64,000 bases of DNA from Lasiosphaeria ovina. Its lineage: Eukaryota > Ascomycota > Sordariomycetes > Sordariales > Lasiosphaeriaceae. The number at the start of each line of letters is the position of its first letter. Position 1 is the first letter of the stretch. The position numbers and the translations under genes are program-made. The notes under the pieces were generated by a model. It was not told the DNA's origin and made no database searches. It saw nothing but the letters and a program-made list of their open reading frames with translations. Where the stretch lies: the NCBI GenBank assembly GCA_033439765.1, contig JAULSN010000001.1, forward strand, positions 6,262,001 to 6,326,000, read 5' to 3'. This document shows positions 46,908 through 59,210 of the stretch, piece by piece.

Positions 46908-47759
46908 ATGGCGGTACCCGCGTTGAGCAGGTGGCCGACATGCCTCGCATGCTTGCGTAAAACTGTCTTTGGTGGCAATAATAGCAGGTCTTCAGTCGTC
47001 GGCGCTGTCTCGACGGCGGTGCAAATCCGTGCCAAGTCGACGAAAAGACGACCGAAGGGTCAAGATGTCGCTGTTCGCCTTCTCAGTGACATTCGCACAT
47101 ATGGCCGCAAAAGTAAGTTCCAATCCCCCCTCAAGGTCTTGACGGTGCTGGACGGGATGCTGACTTATATTTCTTTTGGGCAGATGCCATCATGCGCGTG
47201 TCACCAGGCCGCATGCGATACCAATGGTCTGTATTCGTACTTTTCTGCATATATACCTACACTTCAATCCTACTGCTGCTTGACCAATTCTCCTATCCGT
47301 TCCGACCCGTGTCCAATTGTTGCCCGCCCGTCCAGTCGTTGAATAACCAGACAATCGCGTAGCATGGCTGACATGGATTCAAAGGTACCGCGAGAATACT
47401 GCAGAGTACATGACAGCCGCGCGATTCCGGGAGCTGGGCCTCACACGTGATGATATTGGCGAACGCGATCGTACCTTTGGGGTGGATGAAGAAAAATTTG
47501 AGTCTTCGACGACGGAATCCGAGTCTCCCGAGAGGACTGGGCCGCTTGAGGGGCCCTCGCCCTGGACTGTAAATTGCATCCGCTTCTTGCCTTGCTTCTC
47601 GCACACACAACTGACGCAAGAACGCAACTTTAGGACCACCTGAACATGAACGAGTGGCCACATTATATATCCCCGCAGTCGCTGCAGCCGCCTGTCTCCG
47701 AGATTTCGCCTCAGTTGGAATCACCGTTGGATGCCGCGAAGCCGCCACCACTCGCCTAA
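46908..47759 (+). CDS. mitochondrial large-subunit ribosomal protein bL9m-like
   Basis: Exons 46908-47112, 47184-47226, 47385-47568 and 47634-47759; 185 aa. The N-terminus (about 42 residues, Arg/Ser/Ala-rich, no acidic residues) looks like a mitochondrial targeting peptide. The conserved bL9 N-domain follows: VRLLSDIRTYGRKNAIMRVSPGRMRYQWY, where the basic Gly-rich loop binds rRNA, then EYMTAARFRELGLTRDDIG. The tail is short and Ser/Pro-rich. Exon 2 is only 43 nt. The second intron is 158 nt, with branch CTGAC and acceptor AAAG. The last intron is chosen by phase and the TTTAG acceptor; without it the protein would end at 47643 with an unrelated tail. Confidence in family is good, in the C-terminus moderate. 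Confidence 0.78.
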
Positions 47760-48616
47760 AGACGAGCGAGAACCTGTGTGTAATAGTGATTGGGTCTTGC
47801 CTGTTTCAGGCTTCTAGGATATATCGCCGATACCATAAACGAGCAGAAAGCCCCCATAAAGACGACTGGAAGGCCATGCTACCGCTTTGCTTCGAGTGTA
47901 CAAAAGAGGACGCGGCAGAGTCGGGATGCCGGAATATATGGACGCGTCCATGTATATAAATCGCTCCAGTGGGCGCTCATTTGCAAGATGGCTTGCATCT
48001 ACACCTTGCGAAGCAAAGCACACTTCGACAATAGCATACCCGTCCGCCATTGCCTCTCTGACAAAGGCTTTTAAGTTGTCGCCGGCTTGTTATCTTGCCA
48101 ACATGCTGGAGTCTGGCCATGAATATTTGATATAAATAAACGACGTGAACATGTGTATTTTTACGGTTAATATTTTCTTCAACTAGTGGAAACTGGCCAC
48201 AACGTTCGATTCCTCTTGTGCTTTTGGTTTGCGAATGGTTGCCAATGGACAGCCGGACAACTCCCGTTAGTAATACAGGGAGCGAATTATATTAGTTAGT
48301 AGCTGTGTATGACCATACATGTTGTTTCTCGTGGTCTATTATCACTAGCGGGCACGAGTATGGTGTTCTTTCCTTCTTCTGAGAAGATCGCTCTCGGCTG
48401 GGCGCCGAGGGGTATTTTGAACAACATTTATTCCAACTTGGTATCCTACCTAGGTACCTAGCTGCCCGTTTCCGTAGTTAATATCCAAATTCCAGAGCGA
48501 ATCCCAAACCACGCTCTTCGTTGACGGGCTTTGAGAGACAGTACTGCGCTCTCGCTGCCCATGTCTGCGGATGTGAGCCTGCGGATACCGGCGGTCAGCA
48601 AACTAATGCTACCGGG
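47760..48616. other. convergent intergenic region
   Basis: Between the 3' ends of the bL9m-like gene and ATG11. AT-rich after 48120; no gene supported. Confidence 0.55.
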
Positions 48617-51600
48617 CTAAAGCCCATCGAGAGCGTCTGTTGCGTGGCGAACCTCGGATTGAAGCTGGTTCGGTGAATTGCTAGCATCGCCACCTTGAGG
48701 TGGCTCCGCTCTCTGAGCACCGGCAGTTTGGTGGGGAGGTTGTGTCGGGCTCACAGACGCCGGCATATCGGTCGTGGCAGCGGCGCGGAGTGAGTTCGTT
48801 TCGCTCGCAAGCGCGCTATCACGCCCCTTGGAGCCACCGATCGTGAATGGCAGAGCCTTCCTAGAGCCTGTACTTGACCGGCGGCTCTCTAGACTTTTTG
48901 ACAGCGTCTTGCTCACGCCCTCAATGCCCGAAGATAACCCTCCACGACCGACTAGCCCTCCACCTTTGGAACCCAAGCGCCCATGAGTATGCATGTCGGC
49001 CATGGCTTCAACGTTATTGGCTGCCACTGTGCTCTTTGCCAGCCCCGGGGTGGATGGCGCACCAGGTTTGTCCTCAACTGCGTCTATCAGATACCACCGT
49101 AGGCCGTCAGAAAGGTCGAATGGATTATCATTATCGTCGTCGTTCAGTGATTCGGTCTCGGCGCCGGCAGGTTTTCTGGACGGCCCTGGTTGATGTTGGA
49201 GAGACCTGCTCAGGTCCACAACCCGCTCCTGAATGCGCGTAATTCTGGCCACGAGCCACTCCCGACTCCCCAGTCGATGCGCCTCTTGCTCACGAAGGAA
49301 GTAATGGGGAAAGCCAACATTGAATGCGGCCCAGGCTCCCGTCGTCTGGTTCCGCGTAGGAAGGAACAGCGCAAGGTCTCCATCCTTGAAGTGTTTGAAG
49401 GCAATCTTGTCATGTGCCTCCTTCTGAAGCATGTGCGCCTTCTCGCGGTACGCGCGGGTGTCGCGCTGCAGTTTACGCGCCATATGCTCGACCTCTTTTA
49501 CGCGCCGATGCACCGTATCGGAAAATGCGTCAATATCAAACGAGCCCAACGAAGCCATGTAAGCTTCATACTTGGCAGATTCCTCCTCAGCATCCGCGTT
49601 GTTCATCCAGTATAGCAGCTCCAGGTCAGCGCTGTCGGCAATGGCGCGAGTGTTTAGAGTGCTCGATCGACGGATGGATGAATTCGGGTCTGAGTCGTTT
49701 GCGCTCTGTGCCGAGCGCTCCGACCGGGGTATCTTTTGAATTGCCATGTTGCTGCCCTGGCGAGAAACGGAATACCCGAGCCTTTCAAGCAGGCGACTAA
49801 GGCGCTCGTTCTGCGAGTATAAGTGCTGCGTCAAGTCTTTAGCACGCTTTGTGCGGGAATCCAGCCGCATGGTCAGCTCTGACAGCTGCGCCTGTGATTC
49901 CCCCAGCCTATCCTTATAGTGTTGGGCCTCGTTCTCTAGGCCGCCGACCTGGGACTGACGAGAAGCGAGTTCCTCAGCTATCAAGGTTATCCTTTCCTCC
50001 TCCTCCTCGAGCCTCTTCCTTAGTGATTCAGAGCCGGTCTCCCCGTCCGCAAGCCTCACACGTAGTTGGCTTAGTTGCCCTCGTCCATCCGCTAACTCGC
50101 CTTCGAGGGCCATCACCTTGGCCTGCTCCTCCGAGAGTGTCTCGCGGAGATGAAGGGATGTTAGTTCTTCGCGTGACAGCTTGTCCTTCGTCATTGCCAC
50201 CTCTGAGCGCAAAGTCTTGGCGCCGCTCTGGGCCCCTTCGAGGTCCAGACGAAGAAGAACCAAGTCTCCCTCAAAGCATCGCAGGTCTGCCAATTTATCG
50301 GAGACTTTCCCGGAAATTCCATCAATAAGTTCCGACAAATCCTCAGACGCAATATCGCCAGGCGACAGTTGCTCCCACAGGTCCCGGAGCGCTCCGAGTT
50401 GCGTACCGGTTACCTTCGTGAGCGATCCCAGTTTCTTGCTCAAGCACTTGCACTCATCCTGCGCAGCCTGGAGTAGGCGATCCTGGGCCTCCATCCGCTC
50501 GCGTTGAAGTCGAGCCTCATTGCGTAAGTATTCAACCTGCCCTTCTGATTTGAGGGCCTCATCTCGATTTTCGACAGTTAGTCGCTCGACCTCACGTTCG
50601 AGAGTGTCGACCTTGTTGTCGTAGGAAGCTTTCTCGTTCTCTCGGGATTCTCCAAAATGCTCCATTTCGTCCTCGGTATCATCAAGCCGCGACTGCAACC
50701 GCTTTATCTCACCCTCGAGAGACTTCCTCTCTTCCAAAAACTCGCGCTTGAGGGCCTCCATGTTCTCCAAGAGATCCCTCTTAGTGGAGTTGGCTTCTTC
50801 TATTTGGCCTTTCATATCGTCATGCAACGCTGTCCGCGCGTTGAGGTCTTCCTCAAGCATGGCCGAGCGCTCTTTCTCGGCCCGGAGCTCCGATACCAGC
50901 TGTTGAATCCGGTGAGCATGGCTATCCGTCCCCTCTGTCGACCTCCTCTGGTCTTCAAGATTCCGAGGTGACTTGACCGAGATAGTCGAATCATTGCGAT
51001 CTGAGAGTTGTTGGCTTGGCACCTGAAACAGATTGCCCAGGCTGGGTCGCGAAGCCTGGGTCTGGCGATGGAGGAGATCCTCTAGCCGGCGCACACGGCT
51101 CTCGGCAGTCTTCAGCTTGTTCTCCAGCTTTAATTTGTCGTCCTGCAAGGACCGCAGGAGATCGTCATCTCCTCGGATTAACAATCCACTCCGCCCCAGG
51201 GCAGCCTCGTGAATACTGCCGTTTTTAAATGCCTTCATACGCTTCGACTGCTGTCTTGTTGGGTTGTTGATATCTGCAATCAGCTTGCCAATGTCGTTGA
51301 TGATGTCAAGTTCGGCCTTTTGTGCTTGCGCGAGACTATAGAAATCCTCCAAGTCTTTTCTCGTCATGGCTGGCCACTGGACGTCCTCGCCGAGAAGGTT
51401 CACCTCAAGGCCAGGGACGTTGCCCTCTGCCGTTGGAAATGCAGGTTCATAAGTAGCTCCTACCGACTTGTGCCACCTTCTGCGTCTTTTGGTTTCCTCC
51501 TCTTGAAACAAGGCCATTTCGTTTGCAAGAGTGGACGAGTCTAGCTTGATCTTGTCAAACCATTCACGACGCTTCACCGCCTCAGCTACAAACGACGCGT

Positions 51601-52949
51601 ATACGTAAGGAAGCTGCTGGATGAGTCGCAAATAGTCAAAGGTTTTCAGGTCTTCCTCATGACTCATTGAATTAACCAGCGACTTGACGCTGTGACTGAG
51701 TGCGGTGATATCAGCGATATTGCGCATGAATTCAACAAACTCTGCAGCAAGGTTGTTTCTGGCCTGCGCTGCATAGCGGAGCATCCCGTCCATTTCAAGA
51801 GCACAGTTGCGGATGCTAGGCAGCAGACGCTCGGTGTGGTTTGCAGCAATTTTGGAAGCCTGGAGGACGTCTCGGGTCGAACCTGTGTACTCCAGAACTG
51901 TTTGGAAGTCGGTGTCAATCTTCTTGGCTAGAGCCTGAATATCCTGCAGAAGCTGCAGTGACTCGCCGTTGTGTGATAGCGCCGAGCGGGCTACTATCTT
52001 GTCAAATCCACGGAGAAGATCATCAGAATCCTGGAACAGACGAGTCGCCCCCCTTTCCAAGTCCGTTATCTGGTCACTGACCCTGCGCAGCGCTGCTGGA
52101 ACAAGACGCCCTGCTCTCCGAGCCGTTTCCAGATCGACAAGATCCTCAAGGGTTGATTGCCGTTGAGGCCGTCCCCTGGCATTGCTAACGTCGCGGCCAG
52201 TCATGAAATGCACCATGGCAGGAGAGATCGGGATGCTCCGCGCGAGCGACAGACGTTGCTCCCACCCCGTCGCCAGTGCACTGTATTCCGCTTGCGCCAC
52301 AGGCGCCCATTTCTTGAGCTCCGTGTACTTTGTTTCAAGAGCCCTGACAACCGACTCGAGATTTGCAATGGCCGCGTCCAGACACCGTAGCATGACATCC
52401 ATTTCACTGAAACGGTCGTCTGTGGCCGTCGCCATTTGGCTACAGTCCTCAACAACCTTGAGCGCCCATTCTCGACGCGTACTAAAGAGCTTCCGCCACG
52501 ATTGGATCGACCTTGTGTCATCGATGGAGTTGGGGGGATCTGAGACTTCGAATCGCTTAGGCAGTGGCGGCTCTGACTTTAGAGGCACAGAGGCTCCGGG
52601 CGAAGGCAGAGAGGGTTGCGTAAGCCGGTTGTCATAAACATATATTTCTTTCTGCTACGTGTTAGCCAGGCCACGGTCTTCCCGTATCCCTTAGCTCCCG
52701 TCAGAACAACCAACCTCTGTGTGGACAGTCTGCCACTTCAACGATCGCCCCTGGGCGGTCAGAGTAATGATGCATTGGACGGGGATTGAACTGTGGCGGG
52801 CTACGGAAGCCTTGAAATCATCAAACCTAGGAGCAGTCAGTGCCAGACGGGGATTGGCGTTAGCGGAGGGAGAGCGCTGACGATGAAAACTGAGACGCAT
52901 CAATTTGCAGGCGCTGGCCCGTGTGGGCAATCAACACCTGGGTTGCCAT
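48617..52949 (-). CDS. ATG11: autophagy scaffold protein Atg11
   Basis: Exons 52949-52882, 52826-52715 and 52651-48617; 1404 aa. Atg11 is the FIP200-like scaffold that links selective-autophagy receptors to the Atg1 kinase at the phagophore or vacuole. The N-terminal ubiquitin-like part reads MATQVLIAHTGQRLQID... and KEIYVYDNRLTQ. A long helical region follows (about 100-560), then extended heptad coiled coils (about 560-1060). The C-terminal claw domain includes FKHFKDGDLALFLPT and a downstream RWYLIDAVED (about 1175-1300). The tail is disordered. The first two exons (68 and 112 nt) were found by homology to the family start; the first donor is GTCAGC, unusual but forced by phase (restores QFSSFDDFK). 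Divergent from CENP-H. Confidence 0.95.
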
Positions 52950-53849
52950 TGCCTTGCATGTCCTCGCGGTCGCTGGCGATGCGATGGTGTCTAGGCCGTT
53001 ACGATTCGAAGAGGAGCCTCGGAGAGAGTAAGAGATAAACGAGTCAACGGCGTAGGGGTCTCTTTGGTTGTTGTGTTAAAATCTGTACTGCAAGTTCCAA
53101 GACAGGTGGAGGATCATTGTTAGGTTGAGCCCGACTAGGTAGGTAGATAGACAAGAAGGTTGCATAGATAGGCGCGTGGCGCAGAAGTCTAAGGAGCTTG
53201 ATGTCTCCTGCTGCTGCCTGACTCTGGAGGTGCCTAGGCAATAGTGTAGGTAGGTAGATAGATGGCATGCGCCTACTGTGTGCATTATGAGGTCAGAGAT
53301 ATATGCCGCGCTTCAGCACCCGACCATTCCGAACCGTATCGGAGCTTGGCTGTCGTGCTCTGTTCGGTGCTCGCTCGCTATGCCCATCAACCTTGAGGCT
53401 GCGAAATGAGGGCTCTCGAAACCTTAGGAAGAAGGTAGGGAGCTCAAAGCTGGCCCGGGACGTGCGCCGCGACACGTGCTTGAACCAGCAAGCCCCCTGT
53501 GTTGCCTGTGCCTCCCCGCCTCCGCAGCCTTTTTGTGGGGCAACGCCCCACCAGTCCCAAAGTGTCATCGTAGTCACACGCGTACTGTGGGCGCGACCGT
53601 GGTCAGTTAATAACTGAGGGAATCAGGTTGGGTTTATCCGAGACACGGCGCACAGCAACAAACTCTAGAAAACACAGCCAAGTGCGTTTCCCACTTCGTT
53701 CTTCTTGATTGAGCTTCAGCTGAATAGCAATAACCGGCACTCTATATATAGACCCGTATACGTACAGTGGTCTTGAAGTCCATCTTTTCCAAGCTGACTT
53801 GTCAAACATTCTAGTTTTTAACTCCGGCGTAGTCTTTTTTGTGACAGCA
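52950..53849. promoter_or_regulatory. bidirectional promoter region ATG11 / CENP-H
   Basis: 900 nt between divergent starts; contains GTAGGTAGAT words (53135-53150, 53245-53265) and otherwise no gene. No element proven. Confidence 0.5.
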
Positions 53850-54647
53850 ATGGCCTCCAGTGGACTCACGTCGCTACCCCTTTCCGAGGCAGAGGAAACT
53901 GTTTTGGAGCTTTATGACAAGCTTCAGCAACTCGAGCTTGAGCTGGCACTTTTCCGATTCCACAAAAACGGAGATCCAGGTTGTGTTACCCCAAGTCTCC
54001 ATCATTTCACCACGTTTGAGTCCACTCTAACCACTTCCAGATCAATCTTCGCAGCTGGCAGAAATAGACGTGGAGGAGGCCCAGCTTCATCTCCTAGAAT
54101 CGAAAGCAGCACTAGCTCTGCGGAACGATGTTCTTGAGAGTGTTGTGACGATCCAGCCAACCTTGAGGGCCGTACACAACGCAGCCCATACCTCTCCCAT
54201 TGAGCGGTACATGCATTGCGGCCAGCATCCAACCTCGACAAGCTGGCACTGGGCACGACTTGCTGACAACATCTCAGAAGCCTTTCATTTCGCCTCCAAC
54301 AGCGCGACCGAACATCAGCCATATCGGCCAGCCAGTGTTTAGATCTTCAGGAAGCCACGGATCGCCTCGCAGACCTCGAGTCTCTGGGTTTTAAGGCCAG
54401 TCAGCGGAATGTGTTGATGGCGGCAGAGATTCTACGCCTCCAAAACAACACCCGTGATCAAGAGCCGGCAATGAACGATAGTGTTCACATCTCCTTCGGA
54501 ACTGGGCGTCTGGAAAATGAAATGAGAGCCAGCCGCCAGAAGTGGAGAGTGGTTAAGGGAACTACAAGCGCCATTGTGACTGGAAGCGGGATCGACTGGG
54601 CTAGAGACAAGCAGCTTAGGAACATGGTGCTTGATCTTAGAAACTAA
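53850..54647 (+). CDS. kinetochore protein CENP-H (Fta3/Mcm16-like)
   Basis: Exons 53850-53979, 54041-54206 and 54278-54647; 221 aa. Two short introns (61 and 71 nt) with CTRAC branch sites. Nearly the whole protein is helical coiled coil: SEAEETVLELYDKLQQLELELAL, then a helix with LESKAALALRNDVLESV, and a third after LQQRDRTSAISASQ. The C-terminus has the CENP-H signature RWRVVKG-type helix followed by VTGSGIDWARD and a Leu-rich end. CENP-H belongs to the inner-kinetochore CCAN/Ctf19 complex and pairs with CENP-I/K. The last acceptor (ATCTCAG at 54277) was set by phase; simple read-through stops at 54342. Divergent from ATG11. Confidence 0.85.
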
Positions 54648-56636
54648 CCACGATAATCGAAAAGGAGTCCGTATCTAGGAGTTGATTGCCCGGGTTAACA
54701 CCATCTCATCGTAGAAGTCATTTTACGGTTGCTTTGCCTCTCCTTCAATTCGGATCAACGCTGCTGTGGGGTTTTGACAGAGTACCTAAGGTACGTACTG
54801 GCTTTTTTTTCTTCGACATGGGACCACTCCAAGCACCCCTGTGTGGACCTGAATTGCTTATACATGCCTCTTTTTGACTGGGCTCGCCAATTCCAGAGGC
54901 AGTCACGATGGATGGCAGTTACGTTGGATTTCATTGCAAATTCATTTCTGTGGATCAGTCTTTAATTCATGAGAAATGGGCTTGAGAGGAGTTGTTGATA
55001 GTCGTATGTCAGTCGCAATAGGTATAGAGAATCAAGCCGTACGCGCGAAGTCAAAGGACCGGGACATCATCCGCCGCTGCGAATGTGTTTAAAAGTAATA
55101 CCTAGGTAACCTATCAATCTCATAGCGTTTTGAGCATATCGTCGGATTCCCAAGTGACCAAGGACTGTTCTCATGCGACAATGGAGGGAAGATCACTCGT
55201 TAGCAGCGGATTCGATAACGCCAAACGTAATATTTCCACATTTTATAAGAAGGTAGTGGAAATGGCAAGACCTGATGTCGAGGAAGTCACTAGCACGGGG
55301 CGACAAACTAGAATGGACTTTACTCCTTTGACCTACCTTACCTACGCGTGGAACGCACGCACTTTACCAAATGACCTACCTTACCTATGCGGGCCATGCT
55401 ATACCGAAGGTGTCTGCCTTGTCTAGGTAGTGAAATAGGTAATTAATGTACCTTGGGTTTGTGGGTTTTGGATATGATCAGGGACATAATTTTCTAGCTT
55501 TATATAAGAGCTTGACCACAGCCCTGTGACCGTACTAGGTAGGTTGGGATTGTTTAGCAGTCAGTGCATGTTGAATGTGGCATCTCTAGTATCAATTGGC
55601 CGACCCGAGTTGTGGCGGCGGACTGCAAACGGCGGGGAGCAAGCTCGGGAAGGGTCGGCCAGACGAGGTACACAGTACAAATAAATTGTCTGTTGTGCAC
55701 GCGACACCTGGGGGTACTGTACACAAAGCTGAACTGACCTTAGCGGGGGAAGGTGCTTCGCCCCCTCCCTCCTCCCCCAAAATCACGGCCAAAAAATCAG
55801 CCCGCCTGCAGCCCATTTTTTGTTATGAGGCAAGCAGGGAGTCCCCCCCCCCGCCCCCTTCATTCAATCAGCCGCCCATAGTAAAATACGGGCGAAGGCT
55901 GCCCCCCTCCCCTCTCTCAAATCTCCCTCCTCTTCTCCCATACAAACTGCACCTCTCACCCAAATTTTGCACCAGAATACCTCTACAATCCACGGGCGCG
56001 ATGTGAGTACTTTCCTTCCTCTGCAAACACAAGCAAAACCCAAAGTACTTGCCTAGGCTTCAAAGTTGGCCTTTCTCTCTTGATTCCTCATTGGGTCGCC
56101 TTTCCCCTGTCGCTCTTCTCTTGCGCAGCAGACCCGCCCGGCTCTGGACTTTTGCATCTCTCCACCAGGCGTTATCGCTTTGCACTGCTCTCTCGTCTTC
56201 CTGCTCCGCCAGCCACATTTTCAATCTCACATTCAAGCTCAATTGTCGCGATCGCTGACGAATTAGAAGATCTGATCAGAACAGACGCAACATACTGCCA
56301 AATATACCCCCAGTCCTAATCTAGGTATGTGCCATCATCCTCTCAACAGGAAGTGCTATTTTCTTTTTCATGTGTATTTTATCGTCGCTCTCACCATTGC
56401 AGCAGTAGCTCGGCACTTGTTCTATTTTTGTTTTCTTTCTTTGCAAGGCGCGATTGATACAATTTGCTATCATTTCGAGGGCTGTTACTTTTTCTTTTTT
56501 TCTTCGAAAGCTGTGGTCGCGCCTCGCGTCCAGGTCCAGCGAGTGCTGCTTTGTCGCGTCGCAAGATTTCCCAATCCCTCGGCCAATTATGTTTGTTCCC
56601 CGATCCCGCTAACCTTCCTATTTTAGATCCGCCAAC
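54648..56636. other. intergenic and 5' leader of NHP6
   Basis: 2 kb without a coding frame I can support. The left half is AT-rich. From about 55740 it becomes pyrimidine-rich (C and CT runs), as in strong fungal promoters, and ends in the probable NHP6 leader intron. Confidence 0.55.
56325..56626 (+). other. probable 5'-UTR intron of NHP6
   Basis: Donor GTATGT at 56325, branch-like GCTAAC at 56607-56612 and acceptor TTTTAG at 56621-56626, ten nt before the NHP6 ATG. Splicing would remove 302 nt of T-rich leader. Inferred from the signals alone. Confidence 0.6.
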
Positions 56637-57183
56637 ATGCCTAAGGCCGCTGGTAGAAAAGGCGGCAAGGTTGAGAAGCGCCGCACCAAGAAGGGTGAGT
56701 TTATATGTTCCCTTTTGCTTCAAATTTGGTTATCGTCATTTCTTCCACGTTGGTTGTGTCGTGTTGGCGTCATGGCCGTTGCTCGCCCGACTTTTGTGTG
56801 TGGCAACAGGATCCCATTTTCGTTGTCCTACTTGCCTCGCACATATTGCACCGGTGAAACAGAAACTTACATGCCCGCAGACCCCAACGCACCGAAGCGC
56901 GGCCTTTCTGCGTACATGTTCTTTGCCAATGAGCAACGCGACAACGTTCGCGAAGAGAACCCGGGTGTCTCATTTGGCCAGGTTGGCAAAATCCTTGGCG
57001 AACGATGGAAGGCTCTTAGCGATAAGCAAAGAACCCCTTACGAGGCCAAGGCAGCTGCCGACAAGAAGCGATACGAGGACGAGAAGCAGGCGTACAACGT
57101 AAGTGAAACAATGATCTTAGCAGTCGGTGAATTGCTGCTAACTATGTATGCAGAATGACCCAGAGGAGGAGGAGTCTCCCTAA
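56637..57183 (+). CDS. NHP6: non-histone HMG-box chromatin protein Nhp6
   Basis: Exons 56637-56694, 56881-57098 and 57154-57183; 101 aa. A basic N-terminal tail (19 residues, Lys/Arg-rich) binds the DNA major groove. One HMG box (about residues 20-92) has [18 protein letters not shown], the intercalating Met/Phe region, and [17 protein letters not shown]. An acidic end (NDPEEEESP) follows. Nhp6 bends DNA, assists FACT and helps RNA polymerase III and II transcription. The final exon is 30 nt. The first intron (186 nt) follows directly after the basic tail, as in other fungal NHP6 genes. Very high similarity to the family; expected to be strongly expressed. Confidence 0.96.
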
Positions 57184-59210
57184 GCATTTTCTTTTTGACA
57201 TGTAGCCACGTCGTAGCGCTCGCGGTAGAAATGTCTTGGTGAGATGAAACTCAGATAAAGACACTGCGGACAGCGCCTGGTTTTCTTTCAACCCTTGTAT
57301 CTTTGGGACGGACGGTGTTGCTCTGGGGCACGGCAATGGGATTAAGTGCTTCTCTTTTTATTGCCATGGTTTGCACGAGGTTTGCTATGAACTATGGAAG
57401 CTGGAGGACAGATATCCCTTCAGTACGGATGACGACAAGTCCATATTGGCGGACGGGGTGCAAGCGCCTGGACCCCTAAAGCCTTGACATGTATAACAAG
57501 ACTATTTTATTCAGGACATCCGAGCGGCACCTGAGGCTGCACTTTAAAGTGCCTTGGAAACGGATTGCTGGACTGTCTTGCAATGAATGACACGCCCATA
57601 CTTACAAAGGAAGTCCGTCCGCTTAGGTGTGTCTACTCGTTCGTTGTGCCCAGGCATTGATGTTTTGATTCTTGTCGGTTACACTCGGTGTCTAAAGTTT
57701 CGACAGTTTCGCGTCGGGACGGGTAGGAGTAAAGGTACCTCACCTGCTCCTTCAACTTGAACTCGTCACAGCCAAACCCCGCGGGGGGGGCAGTTGTTGG
57801 GAGAATGTGGGTGTTGACGGCCATGGCTACTAATTGTATCAGTTCCTACCCGAGTTTACCTCAAGCCATCATCTATGCAAGTGCTGGACGCCTGAGCAAT
57901 GTTGCATTGGGTGTACACAGTAGGCATGTTGTGGTGGGCATGTCGTGGACTGTACAGATTCTCGCCCAACTCTGGCGGACAGCTCGTCTCTTTTCCCCGA
58001 GTGGCAAGTGCGACTCTGTGGATACCCGACTGTCTGTGGGATCATGGATGGTTGCCCACCTTTGGCAAGCAGCCGTCTCTCCAGCTGCACCGTCCATGTA
58101 TGCATGCATGTCTTTTTGCGCCATTGGCTTTTGAATTTCAGACTCCCACGTCAAGTCGAGCTCGAGCTCAAGCGCGTGTTCCACTCCGCCCACACACTTT
58201 TCTCTAGCCCATGCCGCAAGATGTCGTTCTAATGCACGCTGTTGGCTCGCTGCAGCCGGGGGGTGACCAGCTGGCTTCGTGTCAGTCGCTGACTCCTTGA
58301 GCTGGTTTCTCGTGCCTCGTGCTGCTGCTGCATTGCAGGATTCCAGACTTGTTTTGTCTTCTAATTCGTGATTTCTTCCAGCCGATTCTTCAACATCCCA
58401 TGCGTCAATTACCTTGGAGGAAGTACATACCTTTACCCATCTACCCATGGTAGGTAAGGTGTACATATTCTTATTGCTAGTATCTGCTCTCGGGCTGCCC
58501 AATACCAATAATACCTTGCCCTTGCCCATGCTTCGATGCCCATGCTCGAGTGCCCAACCGCCGGCTCTTTCGTCAGTCCGGAAAGTCTCTGGTATCGCGC
58601 CCACCGCAATCTCTGTCACAAGATAACCGAGCACCGGCTACTCGCTTTCTCTGTCCGGTTGTGTTTTGCGACGTTAATTACTTCAGCGATGCTCTTATAA
58701 CACTGCCGAACACCCACAGGTTCGCCCCTTCATCTGGAAGTAAGTCCTGTGGACGTGCTTGGATGGGACCGCGGCTTGAGGTCTGAGGACTGTCTGTCGT
58801 ACAGAAGCGGGACTTGGGGAATGAGGCTCTTGGCCTGGACGTATGACACGGACTCTCCGGCTACCCGAGGCCGCCAGCACCCCTCCGATCACGGCTTAGG
58901 TCGCCAATCTCATGCCAAAACCTCTCCGTACTTATCCCTCCCGTGACGCTGCTTGTCATATTTGTGGCTGCGGACGAGAAGGAGCCTGTTCGGCTCGCGA
59001 AGAGACTGCCAGTGCGGAGGGGGAGTCAACAACGAAGCAGTACCACCTCTGGCAACAAGGGGTCCATCGAGCATCGGTAGACCATGGTATTCGAGAACCG
59101 CCATGGGCGCACGCGCTTATTCTAAGCAGACACCAGTTTCGTCTCTGTCGACTAACACAGCAAGCTGTCGCTGATTATTAGCAAGATAAAGGAATACGAA
59201 GGCTTCGAAC
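57184..59210. other. intergenic, one doubtful antisense frame
   Basis: Holds the NHP6 3' flank and the promoter of the nine-exon gene. A 253-codon open frame on the minus strand (57873-58634) has no recognisable domain and overlaps other random frames; I do not call it. Confidence 0.5.

Noticed and set aside
57873..58634. 253-codon open frame on the minus strand
   Set aside because: No recognisable domain, no splice structure, mixed composition, and overlapping frames on both strands of similar quality; GC-rich DNA easily yields such frames.
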